This document shows positions 7,357-17,399 of a stretch of DNA of 64,000 nucleotides, piece after piece. A model generated the notes under the pieces. It worked only from the letters and a program-made list of their open reading frames with translations. It was not told the origin of the DNA and searched no databases. Every line of letters begins with the position of its first letter. Within the stretch, counting starts at the first letter, position 1. The stretch lies in the NCBI GenBank assembly GCA_934462925.1, contig CAKSIT010000001.1, positions 248,001 through 312,000 on the forward strand, in the 5' to 3' direction. Source of the DNA: an uncultured Oscillospiraceae bacterium. Its GTDB lineage: Bacteria > Bacillota > Clostridia > Oscillospirales > Ruminococcaceae. Position numbers and translations under genes: made by a program.

Positions 7357-9195
7357 ATGGGAAAGATTATTGGTATAGACCTTGGCACAACTAACAGCTG
7401 CGTGTCCGTTATCGAGGGCGGCGAGCCTGTTGTAATCACAAACTCCGAGGGCAGCAGAACAACGCCCTCCGTAGTAGCGTTCACTAAGGACGGCGAAAGA
7501 CTGGTAGGCCAGCTTGCAAAGAATCAGGCTGTGCAGAACCCCGAAAAGACCGTCATCTCCATCAAGCGCCACATGGGCAGCGACTATAAGGTAGACATCG
7601 ACGGCAAGAAGTACACCCCGCAGGAAATTTCCGCGATGATACTCCAGAAGCTCAAGACCGACGCGGAGGCGTACCTCGGCGAAAAGGTGACGGACGCCGT
7701 TATCACAGTTCCCGCATACTTTACAGACTCCCAGCGTCAGGCTACCAAGGACGCAGGCCAGATTGCAGGCCTTAACGTTCAGCGTATAATCAACGAGCCG
7801 ACCGCGGCTGCGCTCGCTTACGGCGTTGATAAGGAGGAGGAGCAGAACATCGTAGTATACGACCTCGGCGGCGGTACGTTCGATGTATCCGTAATCAATA
7901 TAGGCGACGGCGTGCAGGAAGTTCTTGCAACGGCGGGCAACAATCATCTCGGCGGCGACGACTTCGACCAGAGGATAATCGACTTCCTTAAGGCGGAGTT
8001 CAAGAAGTCCGACGGTATCGACCTTTCCGCAGACAAGTTCGCTATGCAGCGCCTTAAGGACGAGGCTGAAAAGGCGAAGATTGCGCTTTCAAACTCCACG
8101 TCCGTAAACATCTCTATCCCCTACATCACCGCTGACGCTACAGGTCCTAAGCACCTTAACGTTACGCTTTCAAGGGCGAAGTTCAACGACCTTACCGCAG
8201 ACCTCGTAGAGGCTACCATGGGTCCGCTGAAGCAGGCTATCTCCGACTCGGGACTTGACAAGAACGAGATTCACAAGATACTGCTCGTAGGCGGTTCTAC
8301 AAGAATCCCCGCCGTACAGGACGCCGTAAAGGGCTTCCTTGGCAAAGAGCCGTTCAAGGGCATTAACCCCGACGAGTGCGTATCCATAGGCGCTGCAATT
8401 CAGGGCGGCGTACTCAACAAGGAAGTAAGCGGCATCGTTCTTCTCGATGTAACGCCTCTGTCGCTCGGTATCGAAACCGCGGGCGGCGTTTGCACGAGAA
8501 TGATAGACAGAAACACTACCATTCCTACCAAAAAGAGCCAGGTGTTCTCCACCTATGCAGACAACCAGCCGAGCGTTGACATCAACGTTCTTCAGGGCGA
8601 GCGTGAGTTTGCAAAGGACAACAAGTCCATCGGCAACTTCCGTCTGGACGGCATTGCGCCCGCTCCCCGCGGTATCCCGCAGATAGAGGTAACGTTCGAT
8701 ATAGACGCGAACGGTATCGTAAACGTATCCGCAAAGGACCTCGGCACGGGCAAGGAGCAGCACATCTCCATCACCGCCTCCACCAACATGAGCAAGGAGG
8801 ATATCGACAAGGCTGTCAAGGAAGCCGAAGCTTTCGCGGCAGAGGACAAGAAGCGCAAGGAGGACGTTGACGCACGCAACGAAGCGGACTCCATGGTATA
8901 TCAGGTAGAGAAATCCATGAAGGACTTTGGCGACAAGGTAACCGAGGACGACAAGTCCAAGGTAGAGCCTAAGATAGAAGCACTCAAGGAAGCGCTCAAG
9001 GGTACGGACATCGAAGCTATCAAGGCTAAGAAAGAAGAACTTCAGAACGCGTTCTACGAGGTTGCGGGCAAGATATATCAGGCAAGCGGCGCGGCAGACG
9101 CTGCGGGCGCAGCAGGTGCGGCAGGTCAGGCGCAGCCCGACCGGAACGGCGGCAGCGACGACGGCGCGGTTGACGTGGAGTATACAGAGAAATAA
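7357..9195 (+). CDS. dnaK: Chaperone protein DnaK (Hsp70)
   Basis: This 612-residue protein is full length. Visible motifs are [12 protein letters not shown] near the start, the [13 protein letters not shown] phosphate loop around residue 170, the adenosine loop [13 protein letters not shown], and the substrate-binding domain that follows. The C-terminal tail is Ala/Gly-rich and ends in VDVEYTEK. It folds and protects proteins in the cytoplasm with DnaJ and GrpE. The start follows ACGGAGGAAA. Codon use is strongly biased, as in abundant proteins. Confidence 0.98.
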   Translation: MGKIIGIDLGTTNSCVSVIEGGEPVVITNSEGSRTTPSVVAFTKDGERLVGQLAKNQAVQNPEKTVISIKRHMGSDYKVDIDGKKYTPQEISAMILQKLKTDAEAYLGEKVTDAVITVPAYFTDSQRQATKDAGQIAGLNVQRIINEPTAAALAYGVDKEEEQNIVVYDLGGGTFDVSVINIGDGVQEVLATAGNNHLGGDDFDQRIIDFLKAEFKKSDGIDLSADKFAMQRLKDEAEKAKIALSNSTSVNISIPYITADATGPKHLNVTLSRAKFNDLTADLVEATMGPLKQAISDSGLDKNEIHKILLVGGSTRIPAVQDAVKGFLGKEPFKGINPDECVSIGAAIQGGVLNKEVSGIVLLDVTPLSLGIETAGGVCTRMIDRNTTIPTKKSQVFSTYADNQPSVDINVLQGEREFAKDNKSIGNFRLDGIAPAPRGIPQIEVTFDIDANGIVNVSAKDLGTGKEQHISITASTNMSKEDIDKAVKEAEAFAAEDKKRKEDVDARNEADSMVYQVEKSMKDFGDKVTEDDKSKVEPKIEALKEALKGTDIEAIKAKKEELQNAFYEVAGKIYQASGAADAAGAAGAAGQAQPDRNGGSDDGAVDVEYTEK

Positions 9196-9327
9196 TAGCT
9201 AAGGGGGCGGCGCGTTCCGCACGCCTCCATCGGTGCAGCGCCTTGGGGCAGAATGCCTTAGGGCGTTGTGCTGTACATGATAAGTCTGCGCGAATAAGCC
9301 GGCAGACCCGAGAAGGATTTGATGTAT

Positions 9328-10512
9328 ATGGATAAAAGAGATTATTATGAGGTGCTTGGGCTGCAAAAGGGCGCGAGCGATGATGAAATAAAAAAAGCGT
9401 ACCGCAAAATGGCTAAAAAGTACCACCCCGACCTTAACCCCGACGACCCCGAAGCGGAGGCTAAGTTCAAGGAGGTAAACGAGGCTAATCAGGTGCTGTC
9501 AGACCCTGACAAGCGCGCAAAGTACGACCAGTTCGGCTTTGCGGGCGTAGACCCGTCGTACGGCGCAGGCGCAGGCGCAGGCGGCGCGGGCGGCTTCAGC
9601 GGGTTTGGCGGCTTTGACGGCGGCATAGACCTCGGCGACATTTTCGGCGATATATTCGGCGGCGGGTTCGGCGCAAGCTTTGGCGGCTCGGGTACGCGGG
9701 CGAACCCCAACGCGCCGCGCAGAGGCACGGATATAGGCGCGACGCTCGAGGTAGACTTTATGGAGGCGTGCAAGGGTACAAAGCGCGACATCACCATTAA
9801 CCGCGTTGAAACCTGCGACGAGTGCGGCGGCACGGGCGCAAAGAAAGGCACGTCCCCCAAGACCTGCCCCGACTGCCACGGCTCCGGTACGATAAACGTG
9901 CAGAAGCGCACCATGTTCGGCACGATGATGAGCAGGGAAACCTGCAAAAAGTGCGGCGGCAGGGGCAAGCTCATTGAAACGCCCTGCCCGAAGTGTTCGG
10001 GGCGCGGCACGGTAACGCAGAAGAAGCCGATTTCCGTAAACGTTCCTGCGGGCGTGGACGAAACCGTAACGCTCAACGTGCGCGGACAGGGCAACGCAGG
10101 CGCTAACGGCGGCCCGCGCGGCGACCTCAAGGTGCGTATCAAGGTAAAGAAGCACCCTGTATTCGAGCGCGACGGCTACGATATCCGCATAGATTTCCCC
10201 GTTACGTACTCGCAGGCGGTGCTTGGCGCGGAGATAGAAGTCCCCACGATAGACGGACCTGTTACGTATAACGTACCCGCAGGCACGCAGCCGGGGACGG
10301 TGTTCAGGCTGCGCGGAAAGGGCGTGCAGCGGCTTCAGCGCAGCGAGGGCGACAGGGGCGACCAGCTTGTTAAGGTGAGCGTGGAAGTACCCAAGAACCT
10401 TAACAAAAAGCAAAAAGACGCGCTGCAGGCGTTCGAGGCGACGCTTGAGGCTTCCAACTACGAAAAGCGCTCGAGCTTCTTCGACAAGCTTAAGAATATG
10501 TTCGGCAAATAA
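9328..10512 (+). CDS. dnaJ: Chaperone protein DnaJ (Hsp40)
   Basis: This protein of about 394 residues has an N-terminal J domain with the HPD triad in KYHPDLNP. A Gly/Phe-rich region follows, then four zinc-binding repeats ([32 protein letters not shown]), then the two C-terminal beta domains. It stimulates DnaK ATPase and delivers substrates. The ATG at 9328 gives the canonical [11 protein letters not shown] start and lies about 10 bases from AGAAGGA; the in-frame ATG at 9322 is the alternative. A 132-base gap after dnaK holds no other gene. Confidence 0.96.
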   Translation: MDKRDYYEVLGLQKGASDDEIKKAYRKMAKKYHPDLNPDDPEAEAKFKEVNEANQVLSDPDKRAKYDQFGFAGVDPSYGAGAGAGGAGGFSGFGGFDGGIDLGDIFGDIFGGGFGASFGGSGTRANPNAPRRGTDIGATLEVDFMEACKGTKRDITINRVETCDECGGTGAKKGTSPKTCPDCHGSGTINVQKRTMFGTMMSRETCKKCGGRGKLIETPCPKCSGRGTVTQKKPISVNVPAGVDETVTLNVRGQGNAGANGGPRGDLKVRIKVKKHPVFERDGYDIRIDFPVTYSQAVLGAEIEVPTIDGPVTYNVPAGTQPGTVFRLRGKGVQRLQRSEGDRGDQLVKVSVEVPKNLNKKQKDALQAFEATLEASNYEKRSSFFDKLKNMFGK

Positions 10513-10513
10513 C

Positions 10514-10552
10514 ACTTCTCCCGCGGCTGATTTTTCGGCTGCGGGAGAAGTG
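10514..10552 (+). terminator. Hairpin ending the heat-shock operon
   Basis: ACTTCTCCCGC pairs with GCGGGAGAAGT just after the dnaJ stop. A T-run is lacking, so termination efficiency is uncertain. The remainder up to 10720 shows nothing recognisable. Confidence 0.55.
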
Positions 10553-10723
10553 CATTAAGCTGGGCGCGGACTTGCAGAATTTGCGCGCAATTCTCGTAAA
10601 ATGGGCTTGATGCGGCACGTATTTGAATCGTCAGCACGGACGAGTTTCATATTTTTGCGAATCCTTTGTGAAAAATGCCCGAACACCCGCGCGTAATTTG
10701 AATGTATTTGTGAAAAAAACATA

Positions 10724-10752
10724 TAGACAAAAGCCGCCCTTTAGGCTATAAT
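10724..10752 (+). promoter_or_regulatory. Promoter of glnN
   Basis: TAGACA (10724-10729), 17 bases, TATAAT (10747-10752), giving a leader of roughly 100 bases. Confidence 0.8.
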
Positions 10753-10765
10753 ATAAACGTAGATA

Positions 10766-10819
10766 CGAAACAACGACGTTTCGGACGCAGGATTTCTGCG
10801 CCCAAAGCGCCGTTTTTTT
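10766..10819 (+). promoter_or_regulatory. Attenuator-like glnN leader with an ANTAR-type hexaloop
   Basis: The first hairpin is CGAAAC/GTTTCG with a six-base loop AACGAC (A at loop position 1, G at 4). Next, GGACGCAG can pair with CTGCGCCC. Alternatively, CGGACGC (10782-10788) can pair with GCGCCG (10807-10812) to form a hairpin followed by seven Ts (10813-10819). The last two structures exclude each other. ANTAR-domain regulators are known to bind paired hexaloop hairpins and prevent termination at nitrogen genes; only the first loop fits that rule cleanly here. Confidence 0.5.
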
Positions 10820-10856
10820 GTTGAAAAAACTTATATATTCAAGGAGGAAAAGGGAC

Positions 10857-12947
10857 ATGGCAGAAGTTTTTAACGTAGTAGAGCAGTTCGGCATTGACGT
10901 ATTCAATGAGGAAACGATGAAGCAGAGGCTTCCGAAGAACGTTTTCAAGGCTCTCAAAAAGACCATTGCAGAGGGCAAGGAGCTTGACAGCTCTATTGCG
11001 GACGTTGTGGCAAGCGCCATGAAGGACTGGGCAATTGAAAAGGGCGCGACCCACTACACCCACTGGTTTCAGCCGATGACCGGCATTACCGCAGAGAAGC
11101 ACGACAGCTTCATCTCCCCGATGGGCGACGGCACGGTTATCATGGAGTTCTCGGGCAAGGAGCTTATCAAGGGCGAGCCTGACGCTTCCAGCTTCCCCTC
11201 GGGCGGTATCCGCGCTACATTCGAGGCAAGGGGCTACACCGCATGGGACCCCACCTCCTACGCTTTCGTAAAGGGCGGTTCGCTCTATATCCCCACGGCG
11301 TTCTACTCCTATTCGGGTGAGGCGCTTGACAAGAAGACCCCGCTGCTGCGCTCCATGGACGTTATCTCCGACGCGGCGCTCAGAATACTCCGCCTGTTTG
11401 GCAACACCACCGCAAAGAGAGTTGTTGCAACGGTAGGCGCGGAGCAGGAGTACTTCCTTGTAAACAAGGCGACCTACGATAAGAGAAAGGACCTTATCTT
11501 TACGGGCAGAACGCTCTTTGGCGCGCCCGCACCCAAGGGACAGGAGCTTGACGACCACTATTTCGGCACTATCAAGGACCGCGTAGCAAGCTACATGAAG
11601 GACCTTGACGAGCATATGTGGAAGCTCGGCATCACCTCCAAGACCAAGCACAACGAGGTTGCGCCCGCGCAGCACGAGAACGCGCCGATATTCGCGCCCG
11701 CAAACCTTGCGACAGACCAGAACCAGCTGACAATGGAGCTTATGAAGAAGATAGCTCTCGAGCATGGACTTGTATGCCTGCTGCACGAGAAGCCCTTTGC
11801 AGGCATCAACGGCTCGGGCAAGCACGACAACTGGTCGCTTTCCACCGACGACGGGCAGAACCTGCTCGACCCCGGCAAGAGCCCGATGGAGAACGCGCAG
11901 TTCCTTACGTTCCTTGTCGCTATCATCAAGGCTGTTGACGAGTACTCCGACCTTCTGCGTATGTCCGTAGCCTCCGCAGGCAACGACCACAGACTCGGCG
12001 CGAACGAAGCGCCTCCCGCTATCATCTCCATATTCCTTGGCGAGGAGTTGGAGAACGTTATCGAAGCGCTTGTCGAGGGCAAGGACTACAAGGGCAGCAG
12101 AACGATGTTCAACGTAGGCGTATCCTCCCTGCCGAACTTCCCCAAGGATACAACGGACAGAAACAGAACCTCTCCGTTCGCGTTCACGGGCAACAAGTTC
12201 GAGTTCAGAAGCGCAGGCTCGAGCCTTAACATTGCAGGCCCGAACACCGTACTCAACACTATCGTTGCAAATTCTCTCGCTGAGTTTGCAGACGAACTTG
12301 AGGGCGCAGAGGACTTCAACGCAGCGCTGCACGACCTGCTCGTAAAGAATATCAAGGACCACAAGCGCATAATCTTCAACGGCAACGGCTACGGCGCGGA
12401 GTGGCTGGAAGAAGCTGAAAAGCGCGGTCTGCCGAATCTCAGGTCCACCGTTGACGCTATCCCCTGCATAACCGAGGAGAAGAACGTTAAGGTATTCACC
12501 AAGTTCGGCGTATACAGCGAGGTAGAGCTTCACGCAAGAGAAGAAATCAACTTTGAGAACTACTCCAAGGTTATCAACATAGAGGCGCTCACCGCCGCAG
12601 ACATGGCAAAGACAGAGATTCTGCCCGCGGTTATGAAGTGCGCAAAGGACGTGTGCGACATTGCAGCCAGCAAGAAGGCTGTCGGCGTAGACCCTGTTGT
12701 GGAAACAGAGATGGCGACAAAGATAAATACGCTCACCATTGCTCTTTCCGAAAAGGCAAAGGCGCTCTCCGACGCTGTCGTTAAGGCGCAGAGCATTGCA
12801 GACGCACACGAGATGGCAAGATTCTACCACGACGAGGTATTTGCCGATATGCAGAGTCTGCGCGCGGTTGCTGACGAGCTTGAAACTATCGTCGGCGAGG
12901 AATACTGGCCGTTCCCGACATACGATGAGCTTCTGTTCAACGTATAA
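10857..12947 (+). CDS. glnN: Type III glutamine synthetase
   Basis: The 696-residue length and the N-terminal FNVVEQFG region are typical of GSIII, not the shorter GSI. Family motifs include [41 protein letters not shown] and the [21 protein letters not shown] region. It makes glutamine from glutamate, ammonia and ATP in the cytoplasm, probably as a double hexameric ring. The start follows AAGGAGG. The leader and lone position suggest nitrogen-responsive control. A terminator follows at 13012-13046. Confidence 0.96.
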   Translation: MAEVFNVVEQFGIDVFNEETMKQRLPKNVFKALKKTIAEGKELDSSIADVVASAMKDWAIEKGATHYTHWFQPMTGITAEKHDSFISPMGDGTVIMEFSGKELIKGEPDASSFPSGGIRATFEARGYTAWDPTSYAFVKGGSLYIPTAFYSYSGEALDKKTPLLRSMDVISDAALRILRLFGNTTAKRVVATVGAEQEYFLVNKATYDKRKDLIFTGRTLFGAPAPKGQELDDHYFGTIKDRVASYMKDLDEHMWKLGITSKTKHNEVAPAQHENAPIFAPANLATDQNQLTMELMKKIALEHGLVCLLHEKPFAGINGSGKHDNWSLSTDDGQNLLDPGKSPMENAQFLTFLVAIIKAVDEYSDLLRMSVASAGNDHRLGANEAPPAIISIFLGEELENVIEALVEGKDYKGSRTMFNVGVSSLPNFPKDTTDRNRTSPFAFTGNKFEFRSAGSSLNIAGPNTVLNTIVANSLAEFADELEGAEDFNAALHDLLVKNIKDHKRIIFNGNGYGAEWLEEAEKRGLPNLRSTVDAIPCITEEKNVKVFTKFGVYSEVELHAREEINFENYSKVINIEALTAADMAKTEILPAVMKCAKDVCDIAASKKAVGVDPVVETEMATKINTLTIALSEKAKALSDAVVKAQSIADAHEMARFYHDEVFADMQSLRAVADELETIVGEEYWPFPTYDELLFNV

Positions 12948-13011
12948 GGGCTTACACAGACTTAGAGCGATATTCTCGCTTTAAGATATCCCGCTCCCTT
13001 TCCCTTTTTTC

Positions 13012-13046
13012 GGCTGCCGCTTATTACGGCAGCCATTTTCTTTGCA
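13012..13046 (+). terminator. Intrinsic terminator of glnN
   Basis: GGCTGCCG and CGGCAGCC enclose a short loop and are followed by ATTTTCTTT. Confidence 0.8.
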
Positions 13047-13082
13047 TAAAAAAGCAGCCGCCCATATTTAGGTGCGGCTTAA
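13047..13082 (-). terminator. Intrinsic terminator of the NlpC/P60-like gene
   Basis: On the minus strand, AAGCCGC pairs with GCGGCT across a short loop and is followed by TTTTTTA. A second imperfect hairpin lies at 13141-13168, closer to the stop. Confidence 0.7.
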
Positions 13083-13183
13083 GCTAGCGATAAAGGCACA
13101 TCTGCACGCTCTAGGTAGCGCGGCTCTTTTTCCAACAAGTACAGCCGCCTTTTTAAGAGCGGCTGCGCGTTATTAAGTTTATT

Positions 13184-13816
13184 TTACGACAACCCCACGC
13201 CGCGGTAGAAATTGCCGCGGTAATAGTCGTTTGTAATGCTTACTTCCTTTACGGACGTACCGGGCATAAGGCAGGCTATCATAGTGCCGTTGCCGATATA
13301 GATACCGCCGAAGCCCGCGCCCGTTCCCTCGTCGTTCATAAAGTACACAAGGTCGCCCGAGCGAAGCTCGTCGTAGGCGCGCTCCGTACCCATTTCCGCC
13401 TGCATTGCAACGCCGCGCGGGCAGGTGATAAAGCCGTTTTCGCGCAGAACGTAGTAGATAAAGCCCGAGTTGTCAAAGCCCGCGTCGGGCGAGTCGCCGC
13501 CGTCGGCGAAGTCTATGCCGATAAGCGACTGCGCAAGCGTGATAATGCCCTCTGTTTCGGGCGTCGTCGCGGATTCGGTCTGCGTTTCGGGCGGTTCTGT
13601 CACAGGCGGCTCTGTTTCGGGCGGAGGCGCAGGCTCGGTCGCTGCGGGTTCGGTCTGCGGCTCGGACTCCGCCGAGCTTGACGGCGTGCTTAACGGCACG
13701 GAGCTGTCGGGCAGGGAGCTGTCGCCCGCCTTGTTTGCGTTTATGATGATAACTGCGGCGATTATTGCCAGGGAAATAGCGGTCACTATCGTTATTAGCA
13801 GTATGTTTTTCTTCAT
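13184..13816 (-). CDS. NlpC/P60-like protein lacking catalytic residues
   Basis: This 210-residue protein has an N-terminal membrane anchor (about residues 5-28), a Ser/Pro/Glu/Thr-rich linker to about residue 88, then an NlpC/P60 domain. NlpC/P60 enzymes are cysteine peptidases that cut peptidoglycan peptides, with Cys in DCSG and His in HVGIY. Here the first motif reads FDNSGFIYYV and the second GFGGIYIGNG, so Cys is Asn and His is Phe; codon AAC for Asn is clear. The fold landmarks SGDLVYF and YIGNGTMIA remain. A non-enzymatic wall-binding or regulatory role is inferred. The ATG at 13816 follows AGAGGTG. Confidence 0.8.
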   Translation of the reverse strand: MKKNILLITIVTAISLAIIAAVIIINANKAGDSSLPDSSVPLSTPSSSAESEPQTEPAATEPAPPPETEPPVTEPPETQTESATTPETEGIITLAQSLIGIDFADGGDSPDAGFDNSGFIYYVLRENGFITCPRGVAMQAEMGTERAYDELRSGDLVYFMNDEGTGAGFGGIYIGNGTMIACLMPGTSVKEVSITNDYYRGNFYRGVGLS

Positions 13817-13859
13817 TGACAACACCTCTGTGAATGCGAAGCGTCTGTAGGGTTATCTT

Positions 13860-13889
13860 ATTGTAGCACATAATGTGTGTGGAATGCAA
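13860..13889 (-). promoter_or_regulatory. Probable promoter of the NlpC/P60-like gene
   Basis: On the minus strand TTGCAT (13884-13889), 18 bases and TACAAT (13860-13865). The match is moderate. Confidence 0.5.
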
Positions 13890-13956
13890 CTACAGAAAGG
13901 TTACAAATTGCTTACAATTCGGTTACAGCAGTTAATATCCGCAGCTAAACGCCAAA

Positions 13957-16900
13957 TTATTCAAATCTGAAGCTGTAGAAGTCGAACCGCGAGCCGGGCA
14001 GGAACACGAAGCTTACGTCGTTCACGCCCTTAAGCGCGGGAATCTCAAAGCGCTGCTCGGTGCATTCCGCACTTTGCGCAAAGTCAAGGAACACGGTCTG
14101 CTGCTCGCCGTTTTCGGGCGTGTAGCGCAGCTGAACGGGGTTAGACGCGTTGTGACCCGCGCCCTTGATGCAGAGCGCGTGCGCGCCCTCGCCAAAGTCA
14201 AGCGCATTGCACGTGAGAATAACGTTGTTGCCTATGCCGACAATGCTGCGCCCCTCGGTTTTGTAGTCGTCGCCGTAAATGCTGTCGCATTCCGCGGTAA
14301 AGTTCTCGTCGAACGCCCTGTTTATTGCCGTAAAGCCAAAGCCGCCGAAAATAACGCCCTGCACCACCGCAATGCTTATTGTATGCACGCCCTTAACGCG
14401 GTGCGACAGCGCGAACGTCTGCGGCGCAAAGCCGTTCCACAGCCAGTTGCACGCGAACGCGCAGTCCGCCAGAAGCTCGCCGTTTTCGGGCGTGCCGTCC
14501 CATACCTCGATTTTCGGGTCGAAGCACGCGCCGATGTGCAGCGCTATCTCCTGCGTACCCGTTTTGCCGAAGTCAACGTTGCTGTAGGTGAGTACGGTGC
14601 GGCTGTCAAAGCTGCCAAGCGCGTTGTTTTCTATCATGTTGAACGCGCCCTGCGAGCCGCTGACGGTGTTTGCGGCGATAAAGCCGTATGCGTCGCGGGT
14701 GGCTGCGCCAAGCCCGCTTGCAGTGAACGGAACTTCAGCCATTACCTGCGGTACTGCCGCGCCGTTGTTTACGTAAGCGCGTACGATAAACTCGCCGTCG
14801 CCGAGCGCCTTAACGCGCGCGCCGCCCTCGGAGGGTTCTACCTGCGCAAAGTTTACCTCGATTCCCGCAGGGGTGAGCGCTTTCCACGCAATGTCGGAAT
14901 ATGTCGCGTTTTCGGGCAGAAGCCTTGCGGTTATTGCCGCCTCGGGCTGCTCTTTTGTGAGCGCGCCGCCGCCGCAAAGTTCGATTTTGCGCACGGGTAT
15001 CTCCGCGGTGTAAGCCGTTTGCTGAACGGGGTACGCGTTATCCCTTACAACGCCCTGCGGCTGCCCGCATTTTTCCGTCGTAAAGCGAAGCTCCGCGCTG
15101 CGAAGCCCCTCGCTGTGCGCGCGCACTGTTACCTCGCCCGCCTTGTCGGTGGTCATTATCATTGCAAGCAGCTTTCCGCTGAAAAGCCGCCTGTTGTCGC
15201 CCTTGTAGCTGTCGTAGTCGGTGCTGTCGCCGTTGTCAAGACCTACAAGCCTGCCCTCGCCGCTTACCTCAACCTTAATGCGGTTTCTTGCGTTGCCAAC
15301 GGGCAGTCCCTCGCTGTCTGCAACGGAAATCTCTGCGAATACGATGGAGCGCCCGTCTGCAACGGGTATGCCCTCGGGGGAGGAGAGGTCCGCCTGCGCG
15401 GTCATTACCACAGCCGCAGGGTCGCCGCTTGTCGTAAGCGACTGCTGCGCTATAACCGCGCCGTTCTTGTCGTACGCCTTTGCCGAGAGCGTACCCTTTT
15501 CAAAAGGTACTGCGTACTGCGCGCGCATATCGCGGCTCTTTTCAAGGTCGATATCCTGCCGCCCGAGCGTTTTCCCGTTGAGGAAAAGCTCCACGGAAGC
15601 GGCGTTGGAGTACACGAGTACGTCTATCGTCTGCCCCTCGCAGAAATCCCACACGGACGGCACAATGTGAAGCACCGTGTGCTTTTCGGGGTCGAGCCAC
15701 ACGCTCTGATAGAAGTAGTATATATCCTTGGGGAAGCCTGCGGTGTCCACAATGCCAAAGTAGCTGTTCTTGGTGGAATACGGCGTAGGCTCGCCGATGT
15801 AGTCAAAGCCCGTCCAGATGAACTGTCCCGCGCAGAAGTCCGTATCTCTGTCCCACTCCCACGCCTTGCGGGCGGTGCAGCCCCAGCCTACCGCGCTGTT
15901 GTCAAGCGAGGAGCATTGCAGGTCCTCTCCCGTGAGCAGCGGGGCGCTTGCGGGGAAGTGGTAAATGCCCCTGCTGCGCACCGCCGAGGACGTTTCGCTG
16001 CCGTATATTATCCAGTCGGGGTACTGCGCGCGGTGTTCGCGGTAAAGGCGCTCGGTATAGTTGTAGCCTGCAAGCTTCACAACGTCCGCGCACTTCTGCG
16101 CGTTTTCGTTGGGCATATAGTTAGAGGCTATCGTAGCGGGCGCGTTGCCCTTGGGGTCGTACTTGTCGGTGTAGGACTTAAGGCGCTGCGCTATTTCAAC
16201 GCCGTGGGGGTCGTTGGTGTCCGCAATTTCGTTGCCTATGCTCCACATAAGCAGGCTCGGGTGGTTGCGGTCGCGCTCCACCCAGCTTTTAACGTCGCGC
16301 TCGGCGTATTCCTTGAAAAAGCGCGCGTTGTCGAACTCGGTCTTGGGGTTCTCCCACATATCGAAGCATTCGTCGTCAACAAGCAGTCCCAGCGCGTCGC
16401 ACATATCCATAAGCTGCCTTGCGGGCGGGTTGTGCGAGGTGCGTATAGCGTTCACGCCCATCTGCTTCATAATTGTAAGCTGCCTGTAGAGCGCGTCCTC
16501 GTTGTAGGCTGCGCCCAGCGCGCCGAGGTCGTGGTGCATACAAACGCCGTGGAGCTTTATCTGCCTGCCGTTCAGCACAAGCCCCTTGTCGGGCAGGAAC
16601 TGCGCGTCTTTATAGCCGAAGCTGCTGCTTACCTCGTGCAGCAGCTCGCCGTTTTCCGCGTAAAGCGACACTACAAGCGTGTAGCACGCGGGCGAGTCCA
16701 CGTCCCACAAAAGCGGGTCGCGCGTGGTAAATGTGTTGGTGAAGCACTCTGCGCCGCCGCCGAACTGCACGTCCTGCGCGAACGAAGCCGCGTGCGCGCC
16801 CGTGGGGTCGTACACGCAGAGGAACACCTTGATTTTGCGCGCGCTGCCGCATACGTCGGTGTCAACCTCGGTTACATAGCTGCCGTCGGGCTGCCTGTCC

Positions 16901-17379
16901 GAGTGGATATACACGCCGTTTGTCCTTATATAGCAGTCGGGCAGGATTTTGAGCGTTACGTCGCGGAAAATGCCCGCGCCGCTGTACCAGCGGGTGTTGG
17001 GCGCTCTGTGGCGCACTCTCACCAGCACCTCATTTTTGCCGTCAAAAAGGTAGGGCGTGATGTCCGCCTCAAACGCGCTGTAGCCGTATGTCCACGAAAA
17101 CGCCTCTTTTCCGTTTACGAAGATGGTGCTGTCGTGGTAAACGCCGTCGAAATTGAGCAGCACCTTTCCTGCAAGCTGCTCCTTTTCAACGGTGAATATC
17201 TTTCTGTACCAGCCGTCGCCCGATTTGTAGAGATTCGCGGTGTCGCCCACGAGCCAGTCGTGCGGCAGCTCCACATTGTACCAGTGCTGCCTTTCAAGGT
17301 CGCTCAGTTCCTTTACAGCAAAGTTTTCCGTCAGGCAAAACTGCCAGCCGTCGTTAAAAAGAATGTTCTTTCCCGTCAT
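13957..17379 (-). CDS. Glycoside hydrolase family 2 beta-galactosidase-type enzyme with C-terminal modules
   Basis: This 1140-residue protein has a GH2 sugar-binding jelly roll at the N-terminus (LPHDWLVGD), an immunoglobulin-like domain, then the TIM barrel. The acid/base Glu is in WSIGNEIAD and the nucleophile Glu in YGSETSS. A DUF4982-like domain follows, then an invasin- or Big-like domain, then a C-terminal CBM6/35-like jelly roll with PKIEVWDG. No signal peptide is visible, so it probably acts in the cytoplasm on imported galactosides or related glycans. The start follows GGAGGAAATAT. It is the last gene of a HAD-FapA-GH2 run; substrate specificity is not provable here. Confidence 0.9.
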   Translation of the reverse strand: MTGKNILFNDGWQFCLTENFAVKELSDLERQHWYNVELPHDWLVGDTANLYKSGDGWYRKIFTVEKEQLAGKVLLNFDGVYHDSTIFVNGKEAFSWTYGYSAFEADITPYLFDGKNEVLVRVRHRAPNTRWYSGAGIFRDVTLKILPDCYIRTNGVYIHSDRQPDGSYVTEVDTDVCGSARKIKVFLCVYDPTGAHAASFAQDVQFGGGAECFTNTFTTRDPLLWDVDSPACYTLVVSLYAENGELLHEVSSSFGYKDAQFLPDKGLVLNGRQIKLHGVCMHHDLGALGAAYNEDALYRQLTIMKQMGVNAIRTSHNPPARQLMDMCDALGLLVDDECFDMWENPKTEFDNARFFKEYAERDVKSWVERDRNHPSLLMWSIGNEIADTNDPHGVEIAQRLKSYTDKYDPKGNAPATIASNYMPNENAQKCADVVKLAGYNYTERLYREHRAQYPDWIIYGSETSSAVRSRGIYHFPASAPLLTGEDLQCSSLDNSAVGWGCTARKAWEWDRDTDFCAGQFIWTGFDYIGEPTPYSTKNSYFGIVDTAGFPKDIYYFYQSVWLDPEKHTVLHIVPSVWDFCEGQTIDVLVYSNAASVELFLNGKTLGRQDIDLEKSRDMRAQYAVPFEKGTLSAKAYDKNGAVIAQQSLTTSGDPAAVVMTAQADLSSPEGIPVADGRSIVFAEISVADSEGLPVGNARNRIKVEVSGEGRLVGLDNGDSTDYDSYKGDNRRLFSGKLLAMIMTTDKAGEVTVRAHSEGLRSAELRFTTEKCGQPQGVVRDNAYPVQQTAYTAEIPVRKIELCGGGALTKEQPEAAITARLLPENATYSDIAWKALTPAGIEVNFAQVEPSEGGARVKALGDGEFIVRAYVNNGAAVPQVMAEVPFTASGLGAATRDAYGFIAANTVSGSQGAFNMIENNALGSFDSRTVLTYSNVDFGKTGTQEIALHIGACFDPKIEVWDGTPENGELLADCAFACNWLWNGFAPQTFALSHRVKGVHTISIAVVQGVIFGGFGFTAINRAFDENFTAECDSIYGDDYKTEGRSIVGIGNNVILTCNALDFGEGAHALCIKGAGHNASNPVQLRYTPENGEQQTVFLDFAQSAECTEQRFEIPALKGVNDVSFVFLPGSRFDFYSFRFE

Positions 17380-17399
17380 ATATTTCCTCCGTTGCGGCG

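Noticed and set aside
10839..12830. 663-codon open frame antisense to glnN
   Set aside because: It mirrors the codon pattern of glnN, has no ribosome-binding site and reads as Val/Leu/Arg/Cys-rich noise typical of shadows in G+C-rich genes.
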